Made by a program: the position numbers and the translations under genes
In this document: piece by piece, positions 15,924-24,416 of the stretch
Numbering within the stretch: position 1 is the first letter of the stretch
How the letters are laid out: the number at the start of each line of letters is the position of its first letter
Notes under the pieces: model-generated
Told to the model about the DNA's origin: nothing
The model's input: the letters and a program-made list of their open reading frames with translations, nothing else
Database searches by the model: none
Assembly (NCBI RefSeq): GCF_017592395.1
Contig: NZ_JAGFOU010000033.1
Location: forward strand, 1-35,569
From: Actinomyces bowdenii
GTDB lineage: Bacteria; Actinomycetota; Actinomycetes; Actinomycetales; Actinomycetaceae
Length of the DNA stretch: 35,569 nucleotides
Direction: 5' to 3'

Positions 15924-16982
15924 ATGACCACTCGCCGATCCTTCCTCCACCTGGCCTCCGCGGGCGCGCTCGCCTCACTGGCGGCGTGCTCCTCCTCCGG
16001 CGGCTCCGCGGGCGCCTCCGGCGGGCCGTCGGCCTCCACGGGCACGAGTGCCTCCGGCGCCGCCTCCGCCCCGGGCTCATCGAGCCCGACGGCCTCGGCC
16101 GGCTCCGCCGCGGTCACCCCCGACGCCAGTGCCTTCCCGGTGACCGTGACCGATGGCAAGGGGGAGGTGACCATCGAGGCGCTGCCGGAGAAGGTCGTCG
16201 TCCTGGATCCCGCCGCCCTGGACACCATCGTCGCCCTGGGGGTCACGGACCGCGTCGTCGGCGTCGTGGCCAATGACGGCAAGCTGCCCTCCACCCTGAG
16301 CGGGTCCTACTCCGGGGCCGAGGTCGTGGGCACCCTCCACGAGCCCTCGGCGGAGAAGATCGATGCCCTGGGGCCGGACCTGGTCATCGTCGGCGGGCGC
16401 GCCGCGAAGCACTACGACACCCTGTCGCAGGACTTCACGACGGTGCTCATGCCCAGCAGCGGCACCACCTACGGCGAGCGCCTCACCGAAGGCGCCGAGC
16501 TGCTGGGCAAGGTCCTCGGGGTGCCCGCCAAGGCCACGCAGGAGCTGGAGGCCTTCAGGACCAGGGCCGATGAGGTCAAGGCCAAGGCCTCGACCGCGGG
16601 CAAGGGCCTCATCCTGCTGACCACCGGCGGGGAGGTCACGGCCTACGGCCCCGGCTCGCGCTTCGGGCTCATCCACGACGACCTCGGGGTGGTCCCGGCC
16701 ATCGCCGACCTCAAGCCCGAGACCCACGGCGAGTCCGTCTCCTTCGAGCGCATCGCCGAGGCCAACCCCGACTGGCTCTTCGTCGTCGACCGCGACGCCG
16801 CCATCGGCGAGAGCGGCAAGGCCGCCAAGGAGGTGCTCGACACCGAGCTGGTCACCTCCACCACGGCCTGGAGCAAGGACCAGGTCGTCTACCTCGACGG
16901 CGAGCGCTGGTACATCATCGGCGCCGGCCTGCACAACGCCCCGACCCTGGTCGAGGACATCGCCACCGCCATCAAGGCATGA
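15924..16982 (+). CDS. Siderophore (iron) ABC transporter substrate-binding lipoprotein
   Basis: A 352-aa extracytoplasmic receptor for a ferric siderophore. The N-terminus has a twin-arginine motif (TRRSFLH, residues 3-9) followed by a lipobox LAAC with Cys-22, so it should be Tat-exported and lipid-anchored. A Ser/Gly/Ala linker leads to a periplasmic-binding fold (VVVLDPAALDTIVALGVTDRVVGV, then LGPDLVIVGGR and a WYIIGAGLHNAPTLVEDI C-terminus). This resembles the FatB/YclQ (petrobactin/catechol) group more than the FepB or FhuD groups. The ATG at 15924 has AAGGAG 4 nt upstream; an in-frame extension upstream would run back through the iron box and over the tRNA. Its stop overlaps the permease start (ATGA). 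Siderophore identity is not determined. Confidence 0.93.
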   Translation: MTTRRSFLHLASAGALASLAACSSSGGSAGASGGPSASTGTSASGAASAPGSSSPTASAGSAAVTPDASAFPVTVTDGKGEVTIEALPEKVVVLDPAALDTIVALGVTDRVVGVVANDGKLPSTLSGSYSGAEVVGTLHEPSAEKIDALGPDLVIVGGRAAKHYDTLSQDFTTVLMPSSGTTYGERLTEGAELLGKVLGVPAKATQELEAFRTRADEVKAKASTAGKGLILLTTGGEVTAYGPGSRFGLIHDDLGVVPAIADLKPETHGESVSFERIAEANPDWLFVVDRDAAIGESGKAAKEVLDTELVTSTTAWSKDQVVYLDGERWYIIGAGLHNAPTLVEDIATAIKA

Positions 16983-18034
16983 CCGCCCCATCCCCGGCGG
17001 CTCGCGCCGCCCGGGCGCCGGGCCCGCAGGAGACTGCTCCTGCGGGCCCGGCCCCTGCGGGCCGCAGCCGGCACCGGGCCCTGCTGGCCCTCATGGTGCT
17101 CCTCCTCCTGATCCTCATCACCGCCTCCCTGTCCGTGGGCGCCGCCGACATCAGCCTGAAGGACCTGCTGACAGGCAGCGACGCGGGTCGGGCCGACCGC
17201 ATCATCATGGTCTCGCGCATCCCGCGCACCGCCGCGGCCGCCCTGGCCGGAGCGGCCCTGGCGATGGCCGGGGCCCTCATGCAGCTCCTCGTGCGCAACC
17301 GCTTCGTGGCGCCCTCGACCACCGGCACCGTCCAGTTCGCCACCGCCGGCATCCTGGCCGCCACCATCCTGACCCCCGCAGCCCCGGTGGCGGCCAAGAT
17401 GGGGGCGGGGGCGGCCAGCGCCATGGTGGGATCGGCCCTGTTCCTGTGGCTGCTGCGCCGCCTGCCCACCCACCGCAGCGATGACGTCGTCGTGCCCCTG
17501 GTGGGGATCATGCTGGCCTCCGTGGTGGAGGCCGCCACCACCTTCGTCGCCTGGCGCCGTGATCTCATGCAGACCCTGGGCACCTGGACCAACGGGGATC
17601 TGTCGGGCATCGTCTCGGGGCGCTACGAGCTGCTGTGGGGCGTGGGCCTGGTGGCGCTCGTCACCTGGTTGGCCGCGGACCGCCTCACCCTGGCCGGCCT
17701 GGGGCGTGATCATGCCGTGGGCCTGGGCCTGGCCTACGACCGCACCTTGGCGCTGGGCCTGGCCATCGTCTCGATCACCAGCGCCGTGACCGTCGTGGTG
17801 GTCGGGGCGCTGCCCTTCCTGGGCCTGGTCGTGCCCAACCTCGTCTCGCTCCTGGTGGGCGACCACCTGCGCCGCTCCCTGCCCTGGGTGGCGCTGGGCG
17901 GCGCCACCATGGTCCTGGGCTGCGACATCATCGGCCGGCTCGTGCGCCAGCCCTTCGAGATCTCCGTGGGCGTCATCATGGGCGTGGTCGGCTCCTCGCT
18001 CTTCCTCATCCTCCTGCTCAGGGGGACCCGGTGA
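16979..18034 (+). CDS. Iron-siderophore ABC transporter permease (FecCD family), first subunit
   Basis: A 351-aa membrane protein, one of two permeases moving the ferric siderophore through the membrane. After a Pro/Ala-rich cytoplasmic tail (about 35 residues) come roughly nine hydrophobic helices. Family signatures include RIPRTAAAALAGAALAMAGALMQ, the conserved turn around NRFVAPSTTGT, and near the C-terminus LPFLGLVVPNLVSLLVGDHLRRSLPW followed by E-I-S-V-G-V-I-M-G-V. The latter segment contacts the ATPase. It groups by eye with the FatD/YclN permeases. Start and stop overlap the neighbouring genes by 4 bp, indicating coupled translation. Confidence 0.93.
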   Translation: MTAPSPAARAARAPGPQETAPAGPAPAGRSRHRALLALMVLLLLILITASLSVGAADISLKDLLTGSDAGRADRIIMVSRIPRTAAAALAGAALAMAGALMQLLVRNRFVAPSTTGTVQFATAGILAATILTPAAPVAAKMGAGAASAMVGSALFLWLLRRLPTHRSDDVVVPLVGIMLASVVEAATTFVAWRRDLMQTLGTWTNGDLSGIVSGRYELLWGVGLVALVTWLAADRLTLAGLGRDHAVGLGLAYDRTLALGLAIVSITSAVTVVVVGALPFLGLVVPNLVSLLVGDHLRRSLPWVALGGATMVLGCDIIGRLVRQPFEISVGVIMGVVGSSLFLILLLRGTR

Positions 18035-18987
18035 GCGCGCGCATCCATCCCGGCTGGCGCCTGGCCGCCCTCGCCCTCCTCCTCGTGGCCGCCGCCGCCC
18101 TCTTCCTGGGCTACGAGGCGCGCAGCCTGCACTCGGTGCTGCGATTCCGCCTGCCCACCCTGGCGGCGATGCTCATCGTGGGCTGGGCGGTGGCCGTGTC
18201 CACCGTGACCTTCCAGACCCTGACCTCGAACCGCATCCTCACACCCGCGATCATGGGCCTGGATGCCATCTACTCCCTCATCCAGACCCTCGTGCTGGTC
18301 ATCGCCGGCAGCCAGGTCCTGGCCGCCACCCCCAGCCTCATCCAGTTCGCCGCGACCAGCGCCATCATGGTCGGCGCCTCGTGGCTGCTCATCGTCCCCC
18401 TGCTCGGCTCCGGCCGCCAGCTCCACGTCCTGGTCCTGGCCGGGATCATCCTGGGCACCCTGCTGCGCAGCATCACGGTGTTCATACAGAACCTCCTGGA
18501 CCCCAACGAGTTCTTCGTCCTCCAGGCCCGCCTCTTCGCCTCCTTCAACGGCGTGAGCAGGGACCTGCTGTGGGTGGGCGGGGCGATCGTGACGGTGCTC
18601 TCGGCCTGGCTGTGGCACCGCCGCCATGTCCTCGACGTCCTGCTGCTGGGCCGGCCCCTGGCCATCTCCCTGGGGGTCCCCTACGACCGGGAGGTCAAGC
18701 GGACCATGATCGCCATCGCCGTCCTGGTGTCGGTCTCCACCGCCATGGTCGGCCCGATCACCTTCTTCGGCCTGCTCGTGGCCCACCTGGCCTACCGCCT
18801 GGCGGGCAGCCACCGCCATGCCGTCGTACTGCCCGCCTCCGCCCTGTGCGCCGCCCTGACCCTCGTGGGCGGCCAGGCCATCCTCCAGCACCTGCTGGAC
18901 TGGTCCACCGTCCTGTCGGTGGTCGTGGAGCTGGCCGGCGGTCTCCTTCTCATCACCCTGCTCATCCGGGAGGGCAAGCGCCTGTGA
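18031..18987 (+). CDS. Iron-siderophore ABC transporter permease (FecCD family), second subunit
   Basis: A 318-aa hydrophobic protein partnering the previous permease. It has RLPTLAAMLIVGWAVAVSTVTFQTLTSNRILTP in the first third and GPITFFGLLVAHLAYRLAGSHRHAVVLP near the C-terminus, the pattern of FatC/YclO-type subunits. The GTG start overlaps the upstream stop (GTGA). The ATPase gene begins inside its last codons. No deviations in key motifs were seen. Confidence 0.93.
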   Translation: MSARIHPGWRLAALALLLVAAAALFLGYEARSLHSVLRFRLPTLAAMLIVGWAVAVSTVTFQTLTSNRILTPAIMGLDAIYSLIQTLVLVIAGSQVLAATPSLIQFAATSAIMVGASWLLIVPLLGSGRQLHVLVLAGIILGTLLRSITVFIQNLLDPNEFFVLQARLFASFNGVSRDLLWVGGAIVTVLSAWLWHRRHVLDVLLLGRPLAISLGVPYDREVKRTMIAIAVLVSVSTAMVGPITFFGLLVAHLAYRLAGSHRHAVVLPASALCAALTLVGGQAILQHLLDWSTVLSVVVELAGGLLLITLLIREGKRL

Positions 18988-19742
18988 TCTCCATCGACCG
19001 CGTCTCGAAGAGCTATGGGGACGCCCTCGTGCTGGACGACGTCACCGTCGACCTGCCGGCGGGCGGGGTGACCTGCCTCATCGGCCCCAACGGGGCGGGC
19101 AAGTCCACCCTGCTGTCCATCATGGCCCGCCTGCTGGGCTCCGACGCCGGGACCGTCGTCGTCGGCGGGCTGGACGTGACCACCGCCGATTCCCGGGAGC
19201 TGGCCCGCACCATGGCCGTCCTGCGCCAGGAGACCCACCTGACCGTGCGCCTGACGGTGCGCGACCTGGTCTCCTTCGGCCGCTTCCCCCACAACGGCGG
19301 CCGCCCCACCGCGGCCGACCGCCGGGCGGTGGAGGAGGCCATCGCCTGGATGGACCTGGAGGACCTGGCCGAGCGCCGCCTGGACCAGATGAGCGGCGGC
19401 CAGCGCCAGCGGGCCTTCGTGGCCATGGTCCTGGCCCAGGACACCCCCTACCTCCTGCTCGATGAGCCCCTCAACAACCTGGACATGACGCATGCCACCG
19501 CCATGATGCGGCGCCTGCGGGCGGCGGCCGACGAGCTGGGCCGGACGGTCGTCCTGGTCCTGCACGACGTGAACTACGCCTCGTGCTGGGCGGACTCCAT
19601 CCTGGCGCTGCGCCGGGGGCGGGTGGTGGCCCACGGCAGCCCCGAGGCGATCATGGACTCCGAGGTGCTGGAGGGCATCTACGGCTGCTCCATCCCGGTG
19701 CACGTCGTGGACGGCCACCGCCTGGCGCTGTACTACGTCTGA
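18984..19742 (+). CDS. Iron-siderophore ABC transporter ATP-binding protein
   Basis: A 252-aa ATPase energising the two permeases. Walker A is GPNGAGKST (residues 34-42), the signature is MSGGQRQR (about 136-143), Walker B is [12 protein letters not shown] (about 156-167), and the switch His lies in VLHDVNYA. It corresponds to the FatE/YclP/FepC class. The GTG at 18984 overlaps the stop of the permease gene and is preceded by GGGAGG; ABC homology starts right there ([12 protein letters not shown]). It completes the operon binding protein-permease-permease-ATPase. No siderophore biosynthesis gene is adjacent, so a scavenged xenosiderophore is possible. Confidence 0.95.
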   Translation: MISIDRVSKSYGDALVLDDVTVDLPAGGVTCLIGPNGAGKSTLLSIMARLLGSDAGTVVVGGLDVTTADSRELARTMAVLRQETHLTVRLTVRDLVSFGRFPHNGGRPTAADRRAVEEAIAWMDLEDLAERRLDQMSGGQRQRAFVAMVLAQDTPYLLLDEPLNNLDMTHATAMMRRLRAAADELGRTVVLVLHDVNYASCWADSILALRRGRVVAHGSPEAIMDSEVLEGIYGCSIPVHVVDGHRLALYYV

Positions 19743-19765
19743 GCGGGCGGCTCGGGCCTGCCCGC
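19743..19765 (+). terminator. Weak hairpin after the siderophore operon
   Basis: GCGGGC and GCCCGC pair around an 11-nt GC-rich loop immediately after the ATPase stop. It could end the operon before argS. Support is structural only. Confidence 0.3.
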
Positions 19766-19871
19766 GCACGGCCAGCGCGACCAGCGCCGCGTTGAGGGCG
19801 ACGATGAGCCCGGCCGCGCCCCGAACCCGCCCGGATACCAGGACCGGGACGGCGATCCCGCCCGATGGCGG

Positions 19872-19887
19872 TACTCTGTGGCCCGTG
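19872..19887 (+). promoter_or_regulatory. Putative leaderless promoter of argS
   Basis: TACTCT (19872-19877) is a TANNNT -10 box placed 7 nt before the GTG at 19885. No ribosome binding site precedes this GTG, so the transcript probably begins at or next to the start codon. A -35 element is not obvious. Confidence 0.5.
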
Positions 19888-21561
19888 ACCCCAGAAGAGC
19901 TTGCCGCAGCGATCCGCACCGTCCTGGCCTCCGCCGTCTCCGATGGCTCCCTGGCCCTGAGTGAGCAGGAGATCCCGCTCCCCCGAGTCGAGCGGCCCAG
20001 GAACCGCGACCACGGGGACTGGTCCACCAATGTGGCCATGCAGCTGGCCAAGAGGGCGGGCACCTCCCCGCGGGCCCTGGCCGAGCTCCTCACCCCCCGC
20101 CTGGCCGCCCTCGACGGCGTGGCGGGCGTGGAGGTGGCCGGTCCCGGCTTCCTCAACATCCGGCTGGACGCCGGGGCCGCCGGCGAGCTCGCCCGCACCA
20201 TCGTGGAGGCGGGGGGCGACTACGGCCGCAACGAGACCCTGGCCGGCCAGCACATCAACCTCGAGTACGTCTCGGCCAACCCCACCGGCCCGGTCCACCT
20301 GGGCGGCGCCCGCTGGGCCGCCGTCGGCGACTCCCTGGCCCGGATCCTGGCGGCCAGCGGCGCCACCGTCACCCGCGAGTACTACTTCAACGACCACGGC
20401 ACCCAGATCGACCACTTCGCCGCCTCCCTCCTGGCTGCCGCCCGTGGCCAGGAGACGCCGGAGAACGGCTACGGCGGCGCCTACATCGCCGAGATCGCCC
20501 AGCGCGTCATCGCCGATGAGCTGGCGGCAGGCCGCCCCGACCCGGCCACGCTCGAGGACGCCGAGGCCTGCGAGGTCTTCCGCGCCCAGGGCGTGGAGCT
20601 CATGTTCGACGCCATCAAGGCCGAGCTGCACGCCTTCCGGGCCGACTTCGACGTCTTCTTCCACGAGGACTCCCTGCACAGCTCGGGGGCGGTGACCCGC
20701 TCCATCGGCGAGCTGCGCGAGCGCGGCGTCATCGAGGAGCGCGACGGCGCCACCTGGCTGCGCACCACCGACTTCGGCGACGACAAGGACCGCGTCCTGA
20801 TCAAGTCCGACGGCAAGCCCGCCTACTTCGCCGCCGACACCGCCTACTACCTGGACAAGTGCTCGCGCGGGGCGACCTGCTCCATCTACCTCCTGGGAGC
20901 CGACCACCACGGCTACGTGGGGCGCATGATGGCCATGTGCGCCGCCTACGGCGACACCCCGGGGGTCAACATGCAGATCCTCATCGGTCAGATGGTCAAC
21001 CTGGTCAAGGACGGGGCCCCGGTGCGCATGTCCAAGCGCGCCGGCACCATCGTCACCCTGGAGGACCTCGTCGATGCGGTCGGGGTCGACGCCGCCCGCT
21101 ACGCCCTGGCCCGCTCCTCCATGGACTCCACCATCGACATCGACCTGGACCTGCTGGCCTCGCGCACCAGCGACAACCCCGTCTACTACGTCCAGTACGC
21201 CCACGCCCGCACCCGCAACGTGGCGCGCAACGCGGCCGAGCACGGGGTCGGCCGCGAGGCCGGCTTCGATCCCGCCGCCCTGGACGACCCCGCCGACGCC
21301 GCCCTGCTGGGCGTGCTCGCCCAGTACCCCGCCGTCGTGGCCCAGGCCGCCGCCCTGCGCGAGCAGCACCGGGTGGCCCGCTACCTCGAGCAGCTCGCCG
21401 GGGCCTACCACACCTGGTACGGCCGCACCCGGGTCACCCCGCGCGGCGATGACCCGGTGCAGGCCGGCCACGTGGCCCGCCTGTGGCTCAATGACGCCGT
21501 CGGGCAGGTCGTGGCCAACGGCCTGGGCCTGCTGGGCGTCAGCGCCCCGGAGCGGATGTGA
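19885..21561 (+). CDS. argS: Arginine--tRNA ligase
   Basis: A 558-aa class I aminoacyl-tRNA synthetase charging tRNA-Arg. The N-terminal Add1-type domain includes [20 protein letters not shown]. The catalytic core starts with [17 protein letters not shown], whose HLGG (His-138) is the actinobacterial form of the HIGH signature. The second signature is MSKRAGT (from residue 382), and a DALR anticodon-binding domain (HARTRNVAR onward) forms the C-terminus, ending in [13 protein letters not shown]. The frame is open upstream to 19792, but homology begins at [11 protein letters not shown], and a -10 box at the right distance supports GTG 19885. The lysA start overlaps its stop. Confidence 0.97.
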   Translation: MTPEELAAAIRTVLASAVSDGSLALSEQEIPLPRVERPRNRDHGDWSTNVAMQLAKRAGTSPRALAELLTPRLAALDGVAGVEVAGPGFLNIRLDAGAAGELARTIVEAGGDYGRNETLAGQHINLEYVSANPTGPVHLGGARWAAVGDSLARILAASGATVTREYYFNDHGTQIDHFAASLLAAARGQETPENGYGGAYIAEIAQRVIADELAAGRPDPATLEDAEACEVFRAQGVELMFDAIKAELHAFRADFDVFFHEDSLHSSGAVTRSIGELRERGVIEERDGATWLRTTDFGDDKDRVLIKSDGKPAYFAADTAYYLDKCSRGATCSIYLLGADHHGYVGRMMAMCAAYGDTPGVNMQILIGQMVNLVKDGAPVRMSKRAGTIVTLEDLVDAVGVDAARYALARSSMDSTIDIDLDLLASRTSDNPVYYVQYAHARTRNVARNAAEHGVGREAGFDPAALDDPADAALLGVLAQYPAVVAQAAALREQHRVARYLEQLAGAYHTWYGRTRVTPRGDDPVQAGHVARLWLNDAVGQVVANGLGLLGVSAPERM

Positions 21562-23051
21562 GCGCCGCAGGGGCCGGGCGGGGCGCCGGCCCGGGGGGCG
21601 TCGTTCCCGCGGGTGAGGCGCCGCTGGGCGCCCTGGTCTGCCCCGAGCCCGAGGAGCGCCCCGACCTGTGGCCCACCACGGCCCGGCGCGCCGAGGACGG
21701 CCAGCTGGAGATCGGCGGGCGCAGTGTCAGCGAGATCCTCGACCGGGCGCCCGCCCCCGTCTACGTCCTGGATGAGGCCGACTTCCGGGGCCGGGCCGCC
21801 ACCTGGGCCGCTGCCATGGCCGAGGAGTTCTGGGAGGGCTACGGGATGGCGGGGGGCGAGGCCTTCTACGCGGGCAAGGCCTTCCTGACCACCCGGGTGG
21901 CCCGCATCGCCCTGGAGGAGGGCCTGGGCATCGACACCGCCTCGCGCGGCGAGCTGGCCGTGGGCCTGGCCGCCGTCGAGCAGGTCGAGGGCCCCGGGGC
22001 CGCCATGAGGGCCCATCGCCTGGGCCTGCACGGCAATGGCAAGACCGAGGCCGAGGTGGGCCTGGCCGTCCACCACCGCCTGGGTCATATCGTCATCGAC
22101 TCCCCCGAGGAGATCGAGTACGCGGCCGCTGCCGTGCGCCGCTGGCGCGAGGAGGGGCACTACGGCCCCCAGGAGCGGGCGGGGCTCATGGTGCGCCTGA
22201 CCACCGGCATCCACGCGGGCGGGCACGAGTTCATCGCCACCGCCCACGAGGACCAGAAGTTCGGCCTGTCCATCCACACCGGGGCCGCCCGCGAGGCCAT
22301 CGACCGCATCGTGGCGGCCCCCGAGCTGGAGCTGCGGGGCCTGCACTCGCATATCGGCAGCCAGATCACCGACCCCGCGGGCTTCGAGGAGGCGGCCGCC
22401 GCCGTCCTGCGGCTGCGCCATGAGGTGGCCGTCGGCACCGGCTGGCTGTGCCCGGAGATCGACCTGGGCGGAGGGCTGGGCATCGCCTACACCGGTGCCG
22501 ACGACCCCGCCCCCTCACCGGCTGCCCTGGCCCGCGCCCTGGCGGCCGTGGTGCGCCGGATGTGCGCCGAGCTGGGCGACGAGGTGCCGCGCGTCTCGGT
22601 GGAGCCGGGGCGCTCCATCGCGGGGCCCTCCCAGGTCACCCTGTACCGGGTCACCGGCCTCAAGGAGATCGAGCTGGGGGAGGGGGCCAGCCGCCTCTAC
22701 GTCAGTGTCGAGGGCGGCATGAGCGACAACCTGCGCCCCGCCCTGTACGGCGCCGCCTACACCGCCCTGCTGGCGGGGCGGCGCTCGCAGTCCACCCGGG
22801 TGGCGCGCTGCCGGGTGGTGGGCAAGCACTGCGAGAGCGGGGACGTGGTGATCCGTGACGTGGACCTGCCGGCGGATCTGGTCGTGGGCGATGTGCTCGC
22901 GGTCCCGGCCACGGGCGCCTACGGGCGCTCCATGGGCATGAACTACAACCTGTTCACCCGCCCCGGTGTGGCCTGGGTGGCCGGGGGCGAGCAGGGCTGG
23001 GTGCTGCGCCCCGAGACCATCGAGGACCTCCTGCGCCTGGAGGGCGAGTAG
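21558..23051 (+). CDS. lysA: Diaminopimelate decarboxylase
   Basis: A 497-aa PLP enzyme making L-lysine from meso-diaminopimelate, the last step of lysine synthesis. An N-terminal extension precedes the fold III barrel. The PLP lysine lies in FYAGKAF (Lys-107), followed by [18 protein letters not shown] (about 262-270), [10 protein letters not shown] and VEPGRSIAG. The C-terminal domain carries CESGD and [10 protein letters not shown], the substrate-binding region. GTG 21558 overlaps the argS stop, so the two are coupled; argS-lysA is a conserved actinobacterial pair. Usually hom follows directly, but here 5.6 kb separate them. Confidence 0.97.
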   Translation: MSAAGAGRGAGPGGVVPAGEAPLGALVCPEPEERPDLWPTTARRAEDGQLEIGGRSVSEILDRAPAPVYVLDEADFRGRAATWAAAMAEEFWEGYGMAGGEAFYAGKAFLTTRVARIALEEGLGIDTASRGELAVGLAAVEQVEGPGAAMRAHRLGLHGNGKTEAEVGLAVHHRLGHIVIDSPEEIEYAAAAVRRWREEGHYGPQERAGLMVRLTTGIHAGGHEFIATAHEDQKFGLSIHTGAAREAIDRIVAAPELELRGLHSHIGSQITDPAGFEEAAAAVLRLRHEVAVGTGWLCPEIDLGGGLGIAYTGADDPAPSPAALARALAAVVRRMCAELGDEVPRVSVEPGRSIAGPSQVTLYRVTGLKEIELGEGASRLYVSVEGGMSDNLRPALYGAAYTALLAGRRSQSTRVARCRVVGKHCESGDVVIRDVDLPADLVVGDVLAVPATGAYGRSMGMNYNLFTRPGVAWVAGGEQGWVLRPETIEDLLRLEGE

Positions 23052-23092
23052 GCTCGCAGCCCGACACCGGCGGGGCCTCGTCAGGCGCTCGT

Positions 23093-23113
23093 GCATGGCT
23101 TACCATGCGAGGC
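23093..23113 (+). promoter_or_regulatory. Inverted repeat and putative leaderless promoter of the ATPase module
   Basis: GCATGG (23093-23098) and CCATGC (23103-23108) form a perfect 6-bp inverted repeat with a 4-nt centre. Inside it TACCAT (23101-23106) is a TANNNT -10 box ending 7 nt before the ATG at 23114. A protein bound to the repeat would block this promoter. The module could also be read through from lysA, as no clear terminator follows lysA. Confidence 0.45.
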
Positions 23114-24406
23114 ATGGCTGACAGCGATCGCGCCTACCGCAAGGCGTTCTACGGGGCGGTGAACCTTCACCAGGGGAACCGGCTACTGTCGGAGGAAGAG
23201 GAGTTCAACCGCTATTACGTGCCGATCTACGACCAGCCTGACGGGCCTGCGGGCCCGGACTTCGTCGCCGAGATCGTCAACGCCATCGACTTCACCACGG
23301 GTGGCTCAGTGCAGTTGCTCTCCGGCTACCGTGGTGCGGGTAAGACCACCGAGCTCATCCGTCTCCACCGGACGATCGACCGGCAGGCCTATGTGCCGAT
23401 CTACTTCGACGTCGAGGACTACTTCAATACTGAGCTGCCCGTGGATGAGGGATCTTTCCTCATCGGCCTGGCTGCGGGCTTCGTTGCCAGTTGTGAGGAG
23501 GCCGAGGTTCCGAAGGACAACCTCATTCAGCGCTTGGGCGCTTTCCTCAAGAGGATCGATGTCTCCGCCGATGTGACAGTTGCTCTTTCACAGGGGCCGG
23601 TATCGGTCGGCCTTCGGGCGGCGCTGAGTGATGATGAGTCGTTCCGCGCCCAGGTGGCCAGGGCGCTGGTATCGAATCGCCGGCGCTTCAAGGAGGAGAT
23701 GCACTCCTTTTTCGAGGATGTGGTGGATGCGATGCCGGATGGGCGCACCCCGGTGTTCATTGTCGACTCCATCGATCACTTTCGTGGCCGTGCCTCGAGT
23801 TTCGATGAGGTCCGCGAGTCTGTTGAGTCGCTCTTCTCCACCTACGTGACCGAGCTGACTCTTCCTCGGATGCATGTGGTCTACACTGTGCCCATTTATG
23901 TCAAGCCTGTGGGATGGTCGGGCCAGATCTGGCCTGTCCTCAATGTCAAGGTGCGGCAGAAGGATGGTGAGGAGTGCCGGGAGGGGATCGCCCTCCTGCG
24001 GGACGTCCTGGCTCGGCGTGCGCCAGGAGAGGATCTCGATCGCCTTCTCGGTGATCATGCCGATCGGGTGATTCTTGCCTCCGGTGGCCTCTTCCGCGAC
24101 CTTTTCCGGCTTGTCTCCGCACTGCTGTTGAAGGAGGCCGCACTTCCTGTGGGTGATGTCGAGGTCGACGGGGTTGAGCGCCAGCAGCGCTCTCTCATGG
24201 CGACCGCACTCAGTGAGGAGCAGTGGGAGATCCTCTCGCAGGTCAAAGCAACCAAGCAGTTGCGGGTCCCGCGCGAGTTGTGGGCGGAGGCGTGGAGTCT
24301 TCAGGCACTCGGCGCGGTGCTGTGCTACCGCAACGGCAGTGTCGACTGGTATGGCGTCCATCCTCTCCTCGAGCCACTCGTTCCCGGTCCCTCCGAGAAC
24401 TCCTGA
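23114..24406 (+). CDS. P-loop ATPase of a two-gene module (uncharacterised, STAND/AAA-like)
   Basis: A 430-aa soluble ATPase with no transmembrane segment. Walker A is GYRGAGKTTEL (residues 71-81), preceded by DFVAEIVNAIDFTTGGSVQLLS. A segment YVPIYFDVEDYFNTELP follows, and Walker B is VFIVDSIDHF (about 214-223). A basic helical region with ESFRAQVARALVSNRRRF lies between. The C-terminus looks like a winged-helix-type tail: SEEQWEILSQVK..., then LCYRNGSVDWYGVHPLLEPLV. From memory, the same order (D-x-E-D-Y after Walker A, a terminal W-Y-x-VHPL) recurs in unstudied bacterial ATPases encoded beside TPR proteins. ATG 23114 is preferred because of the leaderless -10 box; an in-frame ATG at 23105 is the alternative. 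G+C is lower than in neighbours (38/60 at 23461-23520; 34/60 at 23881-23940), suggesting acquisition. Function is unknown; a sensing or defence role is inferred. Confidence 0.9.
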   Translation: MADSDRAYRKAFYGAVNLHQGNRLLSEEEEFNRYYVPIYDQPDGPAGPDFVAEIVNAIDFTTGGSVQLLSGYRGAGKTTELIRLHRTIDRQAYVPIYFDVEDYFNTELPVDEGSFLIGLAAGFVASCEEAEVPKDNLIQRLGAFLKRIDVSADVTVALSQGPVSVGLRAALSDDESFRAQVARALVSNRRRFKEEMHSFFEDVVDAMPDGRTPVFIVDSIDHFRGRASSFDEVRESVESLFSTYVTELTLPRMHVVYTVPIYVKPVGWSGQIWPVLNVKVRQKDGEECREGIALLRDVLARRAPGEDLDRLLGDHADRVILASGGLFRDLFRLVSALLLKEAALPVGDVEVDGVERQQRSLMATALSEEQWEILSQVKATKQLRVPRELWAEAWSLQALGAVLCYRNGSVDWYGVHPLLEPLVPGPSENS

Positions 24407-24416
24407 GGTGCCGTAG

